This document shows positions 8,408 to 16,977 of a stretch of 17,500 nucleotides of DNA, one piece after another. The notes beneath the pieces are model-generated. The model saw nothing but the letters and a program-made list of their open reading frames with translations. It searched no databases and had not been told where the DNA came from. The first letter of the stretch is position 1; each line of letters starts with the position of its first letter. A program made the translations under genes and the position numbers. The DNA is from Hirudo medicinalis (taxonomy: Eukaryota; Annelida; Clitellata; Hirudinida; Hirudinidae), in contig MPNW01000012.1 in NCBI GenBank assembly GCA_011800805.1, positions 52,107 through 69,606 on the forward strand. The letters run 5' to 3'.

Positions 8408-9146
8408 CTGTTTTCGTGATCGCGTTTTATGTTTCACCTTTATATTCAAAATTCACTCGGCATTCATAAAAACACCAAATGAATTCCTACCTTTTCGACG
8501 AATTTAAAAGTTCAGAAATCCTTCAATTTAATCCGACCAACTTGATAATCCAGAAGTGAAATTTACGTAGACGCTATCGAATCGAATTCCTCTTAATAAG
8601 TTGCGATGAGTTTAAAATTGTAATTCTACAAAACAACTTTCAAATGAAGAAAACCTTCAGATCATCGGAGGAGAATAAACAATGTGCCAAAGGTGAGACG
8701 TATACAGCGCTTACCTGCCATACACCGGTACATGCTAATACTTAGTACTTGCTAGACGTTATTGTTAGGTTATGTCGGTCCTGATGATGATGCTAATAAA
8801 TAATTTATTTATTCAACACTTCCCACTTAATAGCATGCTCCTGCATAGGCATGTGACCTCCTCGCTTACCTGTTCATGAATATTTAGCAGTCATCAACTT
8901 CATCGATAATTAATGAGATCTGACTCGTGCCGGTTGTCGCTGTGCAAACAAGGTTGATTCCACGAAAGTTGTTATTTAAATATAATCAGCTAAATATTCA
9001 TGATCAAACGATATCACTTAAATAGTTGTCGTGTTTTTTGTGTAATAAGTAGTAGAATACTTGAACATTTGGTTGAATCTAAGTTTTGGTAGATGCATTG
9101 AATTAACGTAGTAATTTCACTAATTTGTAGTAATTCAGTAATTTGA
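8408..9146. other. 5' flank of plakin gene with possible untranslated exons
   Basis: No domain-encoding exon was recognised. On the minus strand two good donor sequences occur: TCGAAAAG|gtagga (exon side ends at 8491) and GAACAG|gtaagc (exon side ends at 8870). They could belong to 5' untranslated or short coding exons. On the plus strand, ATG at 8644 opens 16 codons (MKKTFRSSEENKQCAK) ending at AAAG|gtgaga (8692). Confidence 0.35.
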
Positions 9147-9228
9147 GAGAATAAATAAATTATTTATTCTCTTAATTCTCTTAATTATCTCTTAATTATT
9201 TATTTATATAAATAAATTATTTATTCTC
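9147..9228. repeat. AT-rich palindrome and partial direct repeat
   Basis: Arms GAGAATAAATA (9147-9157) and TATTTATTCTC (9161-9171) are perfect inverted copies around a 3-nt centre. A second copy of most of the palindrome (AAATAAATTATTTATTCTC) ends at about 9228. Between them are TCTCTTAAT repeats. Confidence 0.85.
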
Positions 9229-9345
9229 AATTATTAAGCGTTATAATTAAATTCAAACGAATAATATTTTTGTTGCAGACTGGGTAAAATAGTGAAAGTA
9301 ATATCTATCGTGTTTCGTATGCATGCCCCTCATCGAGGTCTTCTA

Positions 9346-9357
9346 AGGTCATGACCT
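9346..9357. promoter_or_regulatory. Palindromic nuclear-receptor half-sites (AGGTCATGACCT)
   Basis: Two AGGTCA half-sites face each other with no spacer, the classic palindromic hormone-response arrangement. A further GAGGTC lies just upstream at 9335-9340. The match is perfect in sequence; function is not shown. Confidence 0.35.
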
Positions 9358-10654
9358 CAGCTACTGAACATCAGATCCTCAACCGGTTTAGATTTTGAGT
9401 TTGTGGAAATATTTACGGAGGTTCGTTCTCTCCAATTGTTAAAATAAAACTGAGTCGAACTTTTGACAGTTTTACAAGCTGCAATCTCTCCGTCCTCGGG
9501 CATTCTGATTATTGCTATTATTTCGGATGTTATAATTATTGTTTGTTTATCATATGATTGTAATTATTAAATTATGCCAGTGAATTGTGCCGCGGGCCAT
9601 TTGAAATTCTGATGTAGACAAGATGTGCACGCAGAAACCACTGAACTTTAACGAAATTATGCGGTGTTTTAGTTGAAATATATATATATATATCTTGAAT
9701 AAATTCTTAGAAATTGTTTAACTTTGACAGCATTAAAACTTGATTGCCAAGCAGTTTTTGTATGTAATTAGTTACATCACTGCATCAACGCTATTCACAA
9801 CCACTGTGCACACTCAATACAAGCAGAGTAACGTTAGAGTTGTCCAATGCAACAACACAACTCATTGAACAGAGAACTCCTGCAATAAGCGCATGAGATC
9901 ATGAATTACATCCACAACTGAACCCACACATCTACAACTCATTAAAACATGAAATTACAAGCATGAATGTACAGCCATTGTTGGTGGCTCGTGAATAATT
10001 CATGAGGTGCTCCTCTAATTACCGTCAAATTGTTTTAAGAATTAAAATTGAATAGGAATTGTTTAAGAACAAAAAATGAAAGAAATTAAGACAAAAATTA
10101 GCACGTTGTTGGACAACATTCACGAATAACATGTGACGACATGTGAATAACGTGTGAATAACATAAGATGTTCTGCAAAAAAGTGAAACGTAGCCACCTA
10201 GCGATTGGTTTGTAAACAACTTACAATTTAATGAAATGTCGTGCAGTTTAAAATTGAAATGAAAATAAAAATGAACGTTTAATCAAAATATAATTTATTT
10301 TATTTATTAATTGCAATAGTGCCCTTGTAACCGATGACCCAGTAACAGTAAGCGTATTTACATGTCAAGAACAATTACTCAAACGTTCGAAAGATGGCAG
10401 AAGAGATGTCAACTTCATCAGCACCACTAACAAAACAGTGGTGGATTTGCAGAAGGGTATGAAATACATTCATTTGAAAGATTACTTGCGATCTTTTTGT
10501 AAAATTGTAGTTCACAAATGGTAACAAATCCATTTCGTTTTCATATTTTTTCATTAAAAACATTCCTGTTGCTACCAGGTGTTGCAGTGAATCAAACATC
10601 AACAACAATAATAACTGTAATATGAAGCCATGATATCTTGGAGGTCCACGTTGA

Positions 10655-10662
10655 TGACGTCA
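10655..10662. promoter_or_regulatory. CRE-like TGACGTCA
   Basis: This is a perfect cAMP-response-element octamer, known to bind CREB/ATF bZIP factors. A second perfect copy lies at 11781-11788. There is no adjacent promoter evidence. Confidence 0.3.
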
Positions 10663-11866
10663 CGTTGAGCGTATTTTGACTAAAATCAAGAGTTGTTTAT
10701 GGCGATATAACATCAACATTTAACTCAAACTTCATTCGAACATTTATTATGCGTTCATTTTTTATATAGCGCCATATGCATAGCGTCAGAGGCGCTTTTT
10801 GTTAACCATTTATATAGCGTCCCTATGATTTATGATTTATTAAACCAATTAGTACAAAGACAAACATGACAAATCTGGCAAATAATTTTGCTTTGCAGTG
10901 ACGCCACAAAATGAAAGAAATGTGATGTTGACATTATTTGTTGATGTTGTATTTGATAAGATCTGTTGCGGATCTTTTGAACTCAAAACAACATCTAATG
11001 TTAAAGATTCCTCTCCTCCATGAGGTTATGTTGTAACAACACACTCCCATCACTCCCAACACATCCACAAACAAGCATCTACAACTTCACAAACTACAAA
11101 CTCCATCCACTCAATCATCGCATCATGCATCATTGTTCATCTTTTTTGTGTTCACTTGTGGATACATCCGCGTGTGTTCTTCCAACGGGTGGATGGATGG
11201 GAACACATTTTCTTGCACGAACACGAATTGGAGAGCAATAAGCATCAGTTTTTCAAAGTTTTCATCATTATCAACTCTTGCGAAATATTCGCTCCCATCA
11301 ACAACAGAGACATTGAAACACCACGAAAGATTGCGTTCCTTTGAAACAGAATTTCTTCATTAAAAATAAGTAAAATAATCAAGTTAAACCTTGTTTTTAA
11401 GTTTTCTTTCGAATAAGTTCCGAATCGAATGTTTGAGAGGAAAGTGAAACATTTTAATTCGTCGACAACTTCATTCAATTTCTCAATTTTCCTATGAAAT
11501 GATTTAAATTTAAATTTTTAAATTAATAAATTATTGAGGAGGGATCTCATATTTAATGTTGCGTTGCACAAACATTCAGCTCAACAGTATTTCATTTCTT
11601 GAAATCATTACCATCAACGAATGAATAATGAAAAATTTAATTTTAAAAAATAATTATAGGATACCGGATATTATGTAATAAATAATAAATCACTGATTAA
11701 TATTATTAAATAATGTATTTTATATTTTTTATTTATTTTACATTTGCTTATATTTCACCTCAATGTTATTGTTCGTTAAATGACGTCACATATTTAAATC
11801 AACCAATAACAAGGAACAACACATCTTCGGTTAATGAAGTTTAATTAATAGTTGCTGCCGCTGAAC

Positions 11867-11897
<31 letters not shown>

Positions 11898-11917
11898 GTG
11901 ATGATGACGATGACGAC

Positions 11918-11997
<80 letters not shown>

Positions 11998-12001
11998 TGA
12001 G
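11867..12001. repeat. (GAT)n / (GACGAT)n microsatellite
   Basis: GAT trinucleotides grade into a regular GATGAC hexanucleotide array. The poly-Asp, Met-Thr and His-Arg frames on both strands result from the repeat alone. Confidence 0.95.
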
Positions 12002-12037
12002 GTTCAATTATCCCTTTCATGTGCTTCGGAGAAGACN

Positions 12038-12098
12038 TGTTGTTGTTGCTGTTGCTGCTGCTTCTGCCGATGCTGTTGTTGTTGTTGTTGTTGTTGTA

Positions 12099-12153
<55 letters not shown>

Positions 12154-12155
12154 GC
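12038..12155. repeat. (TTG)n microsatellite with adjacent unresolved base
   Basis: An interrupted TTG/CTG run becomes pure TTG and ends in TTGTTGCAG. One undetermined base (N) sits at 12037 just before it, between two long microsatellites, which suggests a base-calling or assembly problem. Confidence 0.93.
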
Positions 12156-12311
12156 AGACTCGTGTCTCTCTGCATTCCATCGATCAGTCATCTTGTACGT
12201 CATCAACGTCGAGTGGCGAATCAATCATCGTTCAAGTTTCAATCAAAACTATCGCCGTGTGGACAGTCTTTGTTGCCTCTTAATCGGAGGTTGACGTGAT
12301 GTCTTTCGATC

Positions 12312-12414
12312 GTTGGTTGGATGGTTGGTTGGGTGGTTTGGGGGTGGTTGATTGGGTGGTTGGATGGATGGTTTGGGGGTGGACGGGTGGTTTTTTTTGG
12401 GTGGCTAGGGGTAG
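12312..12414 (+). repeat. G-rich GGTTGG / GGATGG minisatellite
   Basis: The plus strand is built of GGTTGG, GGATGG and GGGTGG units with several runs of three to five G (about 12331-12333, 12340-12344, 12374-12378, 12385-12387, 12399-12401). It is strongly strand-asymmetric. The sequence could form G-quadruplexes. Confidence 0.85.
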
Positions 12415-12796
12415 TGTTATGGATTTTAACTATAAGTTATAGTTAGTGTTAATATCATATTATAACAGCATTACTTTGATTATTATGCATTTGATGAATG
12501 ACTTTTAATATCGAAATATTTCTCAATAGTTCTAGTTTTAAAAATAATAACAATGTAATCGTAACATTAACAGTATTTATAAGAATATAATATTGTTACT
12601 AATAACTATCAACAACCATCGCCATCGTCATCATCATCTTCTTCTTCATCATCACAGACAATCAGTAATTAGAACAACAACCTCAAGAATAAGAGAAGCA
12701 ACAACAACAGAACGAGAAGAGCAACAAATGGCTTTCAGCTCAATTGAGTCGTTGTTAATTAAAAACTGCAAATCAATCAACTCCAACCAGTAGTTT
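12415..12796. other. AT-rich spacer with minor CAT/CTT/CAA runs
   Basis: No supported gene. A short open frame from about 12593 is composed mainly of CAT, CTT and CAA triplets and is not convincing. Confidence 0.5.
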
Positions 12797-12988
12797 GGAA
12801 GATGATGGATGGACCGAGGAATGGATGGACGGAAGGATGGATAGGTGGATGACGGAAGGATGGATGGACATATGGATGGATGGATGTATGGATGAATGGA
12901 TGTATGGAAGGAGGGATGGATGGATGGATTGAGGGATGGAGGGATGGAGAGATGGATGGGTGGAGGATGTTCCCAGTTGTTGGATGGA
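12797..12988 (+). repeat. (GGAT)n tetranucleotide minisatellite
   Basis: Degenerate GGAT/GGAC/GGAG units run over about 190 bp with G on the plus strand. The His-Pro-Ser-Ile repeats seen on the minus strand are a translation of this repeat. Confidence 0.92.
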
Positions 12989-13217
12989 AAAGTATTTTAA
13001 TAAAAGCGTCCATGAGTCATCCACGTTATTTGTCTTAGCCTCGTTATTCTTATTATTGCTATGATTATTTTATTATTATTATTATTATTATTGTAATATT
13101 ACTTTTATTATATTATTATTATTAACATCATTATTATTGCGTGTTAAAAAATATGTATGTTTCGCAAGGATGTTATAATATTAATAACATAATAACTGGC
13201 GCATTAATGTTACTAAT

Positions 13218-13218
<1 letters not shown>

Positions 13219-13271
<53 letters not shown>

Positions 13272-13286
13272 TTAATAATAATAATG
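13219..13286. repeat. (AAT)n microsatellite
   Basis: A TAA trinucleotide run, nearly perfect. Shorter ATT runs lie at about 13069-13093 and 13106-13137. Confidence 0.93.
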
Positions 13287-14494
13287 ACAGAACACTCGAA
13301 CCTTGAAGTGCATTTTTGCCTTGATTTTGTGATGATTTTATTGTAACTTTTTGACAACAATTCTTATCAATCAAATATTATTTTTTCAATTTTATTCGAT
13401 TTATTTGTTTAAAAAAATATATTAATATTAATGTTTACGAAATGAGGACGAAGCGGTCATGTGATTGAGAACATCCCGCTGAAGATTTTCAGTGCTAAAA
13501 TGTCGGATTTAGTCGAATTTCTCTCTTCAGGATGCAATTTTTCTTTAAAAATCGCCAGATGAAGAAGAAGTTGAAAATGAGCCAATGTGAATATTCACAT
13601 AAATAATATTAATTATTAATAAAGTCTGGTCGATCCAAGAGCGAAGAACGACTGTAGTATGCCTTGCATGTCGTCGAAAGAATCGAGCAAATTTTCGGAT
13701 TGCAAAAAAGAAAAACCACTCATAAGTGCTTAATCAACCCGGGGAAAACAGTCGTAATGTCTAAATATGTGTATTTTAGAAAATTCTGTTTGTTTCTAAA
13801 AACGTGAATTATTTTTAGTTGTTAGAATTATTTTTTTTTTGTGAAACCTATGACGATTGTCAATCGACTTTGGTCACGAACACCATATTCTCGTGTGGAA
13901 ACACATTGACGGCGTTGGGCGAATATTAATATTAATTATAAATGTTATATTAATATAATTCTGAATATTAATATTTTTTATCGAACTTGGCACATAATAT
14001 TTTCATACGAAATGGAACTATTTGAGAGGTCAGACCTAATATTTTCAACAACAAAAATTTTTTTCATCATGTGGGGGTCATCCCAAAATACATGTATTGA
14101 TGTAAATCATGTCAATCACATTCACAGAATGACAAGCGCACGCATCCAGCACTGAAAGAGCTTTGAAGTGCTTCTTCATTTTTCCACTTGGAAATGAACA
14201 AAAATCTCTCCAGGATTTGTGGCTGAAAGTGCAATAAAAGAATTAATTTTATTCCGCATCCCCGTGAGGCTTGGAGGTGTTGATGGGTGCTGTATTGATT
14301 TGTGAGGTGTTTGACAGGTTGTTTGCAGTTAATAATTATTACATTATTACAGTACATAATAAATATTATTATTAATAATTTGTTTACTATCAAAAAACTT
14401 GATTAATATTTACAACATGCAATGTTATCATTCATTAAAATATTATTTCGAAATTCGTATTTGAAATCGACAACATTTTTGTTTCTAATTACGA
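13287..14494. other. AT-rich sequence with two weak exon candidates
   Basis: Mostly featureless. Two patches look more coding-like but are unproven: plus strand 13624-13729 (open frame ending at TAA) and minus strand from 14222 downward after a very good acceptor (ttcttttattgcactttcag). Neither matches a known family. Confidence 0.4.
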
Positions 14495-14556
14495 CAATTA
14501 TAATAATAATTATTATTACTAATAATAATTATTACTAATAATAATAATAATAATAC
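14495..14556. repeat. (AAT)/(ATT) microsatellite, interrupted
   Basis: Alternating TAATAATAAT and ATTATTATT blocks with partial self-complementarity. No gene. The stretch 14557-14910 that follows has only AT-rich open frames with no recognised product. Confidence 0.85.
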
Positions 14557-14910
14557 CGTATGATAATATTAAACTGAACAAAATATATATAAATTTATTA
14601 AAGATAAATCTTTCTTGTTATTTCGATATTTAAATGGTATTTTAATAAATGGAATTTTGAAAAATGAACTGAAAAACTTGAAAACATATCTGACGGTCTG
14701 CATGTATTCTGGCAATTTTTTTTTGACGAAAGTCTCGCAAATCCCTCGTGGCATGGACATTTCATCCTTAAAATATAAAAATAATTTATCTTTTAAAAAC
14801 CAGAAAATAAATCCTCTCTTTCAAAAAAAAAAAACAAAATTAAACATCAAATTAAAAGCGAACTTCCAGGCTGTGGAAAGTATCTTCAAAATTTTCATCC
14901 GTCCTCCTTA

Positions 14911-15012
14911 AATATTCATGAGTCAGTTAATTATTCATGAGTCGGTTAATTATTCATGAGCAGTTAATTATTCATGATCAGTTAATTATTCATGAGTCGG
15001 TTAATTATTCAT
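14911..15012. repeat. 18-19-bp tandem array carrying homeodomain-type cores
   Basis: Five consecutive units (14921-14939, 14940-14958, 14959-14976, 14977-14994, 14995-15012) share AGTCGGTTAATTATTCATG with small changes; a partial unit precedes them. Each contains TTAATTA, the preferred core of many homeodomain proteins, followed by ATTCATGA. It lies about 2 kb upstream of the plus-strand gene start. Confidence 0.9.
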
Positions 15013-15152
15013 AATCCGATCGCCGTAGAGCATGCATTTGTAACTTCCGGTCGGTCATTAATAACTTTCAATGCTCCAATTTGTTCACAATATACGGACT
15101 TCAATTTTTAGGATTTAAAATTTTTAATCTCAAAATATCATCATTATTATTT

Positions 15153-15153
15153 T

Positions 15154-15224
<71 letters not shown>

Positions 15225-15226
15225 TT
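15153..15226. repeat. (TTTA)n microsatellite
   Basis: A near-perfect tetranucleotide run of about 18 copies. Confidence 0.95.
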
Positions 15227-15267
15227 ATGCAGCCAATAAAATCATTCTACGGTTGACATGCGCTTCC

Positions 15268-15560
15268 ATAAATAAACCAATTATTAAATAAACCAATTAT
15301 TAAATAAATCATTTATTAAATATATCCATTATTAAATAAATCAACTATTAAATAAATAAATTATTAAATAATCAATTATTAAATAATCAATTATTAAATA
15401 AATCACTTACTAAATAAATCAGTTGTTTAAATAAATCAATTACTAAATAAATCAATTATTAAATAAATCAAATATTAAATTAATCACTTATTAAATAAAT
15501 CAATTTCTAAATAACTCCATTATTAAAAAAAATCAATTGTTAAATTAATTAATTATTAAA
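15268..15560. repeat. 16-bp AT-rich minisatellite (AAATAAATCAATTATT)
   Basis: About 18 imperfect copies of the form AAATAAATCAATTATT run head to tail, with copy lengths varying from about 14 to 17 bp. It may have grown from the neighbouring TTTA tract. There is no coding content. Confidence 0.88.
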
Positions 15561-15625
15561 GAAGTAGCTTTCGTAAATTGTTGTTAAGTAGGTATTGCAA
15601 AGATTATTGAAAGATTAACATCTTA

Positions 15626-15695
15626 ATCATCATCGTCATCGTCGTAGCATCATCATCATCATCATCATCATCATCATAATCATCATCATCATCAT
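15626..15695. repeat. (CAT)n / (ATC)n microsatellite
   Basis: ATC trinucleotides with a few GTC interruptions at the left end. The following 15696-16033 stretch is AT-rich with no gene seen. Confidence 0.93.
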
Positions 15696-16033
15696 GTATC
15701 ATGAACGTTTGTACATTTGATATAAAATAAAATGACCGCAGAGAATGTTCGCACATCACAAATGCCAGAAACAATCACGAAATAACATCAATCATCATGT
15801 TAATGTGTTTCCATGTTAATTTTAATTACAATATTATTACATTCTTATGCCATTCCTTCGTTGTTTTATTGCTAATAATAATAAATACATTAATTATAAT
15901 AAATTCATATGAATTTGTTGTTTTATTAATACTCCCAAGCATGCCAATTTATTATTAAAAAAATTAAAATTAAAAATATCTAAAAGCAACAAGAATCCAT
16001 CCTCTCTGTATCCATCCTGTGCTGTTTTCATTG

Positions 16034-16139
16034 CTGATGACGACGACGTTGATGATGATAATGATGATGATGAGGATGACGACGTTGATGACGATGATGA
16101 TGAGGATGAGGATGACGACGACGACGTTGATGACGACCA
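16034..16139. repeat. Degenerate (GATGAC)n tract
   Basis: Mixed GAT, GAC and GAG triplets with three ACGACGTTGATGA motifs. On the plus strand one frame is almost pure Asp/Glu, and on the minus strand it reads His/Arg. It resembles the tract at 11867-12001, so it is read as a microsatellite rather than a gene. Confidence 0.85.
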
Positions 16140-16618
16140 TTGGTGACGATTGATTCATCAATTGGCGACGTCACCTGACAATTAACATTATTATCCAGAG
16201 TCAGCGAAGCGTGTCGTTGTTGATCCTGGAAACCCAGATTTGCAGCCTGCCACGGCACAACAACTTGACGCTTGTTCTCGAGACAATTTCTCGCATCATT
16301 GAACACTCAACTGAGCGGCCACTGACACGCTCTCATGCGTGTCCAGTGGAACTGCTCTGATGGTTTCATGCTTGATGGCTGCTGCTTCGCCCCATCCACA
16401 CTTGGGTGCTTGTGAAGGCAGTCTTAATGTTTTCAATCCATCGAGTCATAAGTTACCTGCGACTGCAAATGCAACAGCAACAACGACAACAAGAACAACA
16501 AGAACGATACGAGAGTATTATCGAGTGTCGTTGAAACAACACACCAAAACAAATTTCTCAGTTGACCACGAGTTTAACATTTGGATTTGAAAAATTGCCT
16601 TTTAAGCCTCAAACGTTC
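16140..16618. other. Mixed-composition segment upstream of promoter, possible exon not excluded
   Basis: GC is higher here than around it, and frames are open on both strands (minus strand 16306 to 16140; plus strand 16339-16590), but no family was recognised. A hairpin-forming inverted repeat lies at 16320-16348: CACTGACACGC and GCGTGTCCAGTG around a 6-nt loop with one bulged C. Confidence 0.4.
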
Positions 16619-16800
16619 ATTGGTCGTTTCGCCAGCCAATAGCATTCATGACGGACTCGGAAAACTCTTGGACTCCAGGCAGAAGAAAATTAAGCAGCTC
16701 CGCCCACCAATTAAGATGACTCCGCCCAACTATCTGGTGTCATTTGATGAAACGTCCACCATTGGTTCGTGCTCTCTGACACCGGAGAGACCATTATTGG
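16619..16800 (+). promoter_or_regulatory. CCAAT / GC-box promoter of the right-hand gene
   Basis: CCAAT boxes occur at 16636-16640 and 16707-16711 on the plus strand. Inverted ATTGG boxes occur at 16619-16623, 16761-16765 and 16796-16800. Two identical CTCCGCCCA boxes lie at 16698-16706 and 16720-16728. Five NF-Y type and two Sp/KLF type sites within 180 bp, 180-360 bp before the coding start, make a convincing proximal promoter. No canonical TATA box was seen, only AATAAAA near 16940. Orientation could be bidirectional. Confidence 0.65.
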
Positions 16801-16977
16801 CGCATTATGTCTATCTGATTCTTTAAAGGACTCTTTTCTTAACTGCTGCCTGCTTTTCTGTGGAGATTAAGCAGACAGGTGGACGTCAATTTGAATAATT
16901 ACTCGACCTCATAGAGTACAAGTTACAGCGAACAACCCGCAATAAAAGAAGTAACTTCCCGAGAAGTAAACCTCATC

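Larger units (their letters stand above)
9229..11866. other. AT-rich intergenic or 5' intronic sequence, no supported gene
   Basis: Open frames on either strand are short and unlike known proteins. Minor items are a (TA)n run at about 9678-9692, a palindromic AGGTCATGACCT at 9346-9357, and perfect CRE octamers at 10655-10662 and 11781-11788. This stretch could be intergenic, or the first intron of either flanking gene. Confidence 0.5.

Noticed and set aside
11841..12299. Poly-Asp, poly-Thr, Met-Thr and poly-Val/Cys/Leu frames
   Set aside because: They are produced by GAT/GACGAT and TTG microsatellites and contain an undetermined base; only the unique tail after 12155 is kept as a weak candidate.
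12773..13024. His-Pro-Ser-Ile repeat protein on the minus strand
   Set aside because: The periodicity is that of the GGAT minisatellite; no start context or splice support.
14569..14911. Overlapping AT-rich open frames on both strands
   Set aside because: Lys/Asn/Ile/Phe-rich composition follows base composition; no domain or splice signals stand out.
16339..16826. Two plus-strand open frames before the right-hand gene
   Set aside because: They overlap the CCAAT/GC-box promoter cluster, have no recognisable domains and poor start contexts.
8408..16900. CH-domain (actin-binding) exons of the plakin gene
   Set aside because: Looked for the W, D-L-x-D-G and L-x-N-V-x-x-A-L type motifs on the minus strand and did not find them; very short exons cannot be excluded by eye.
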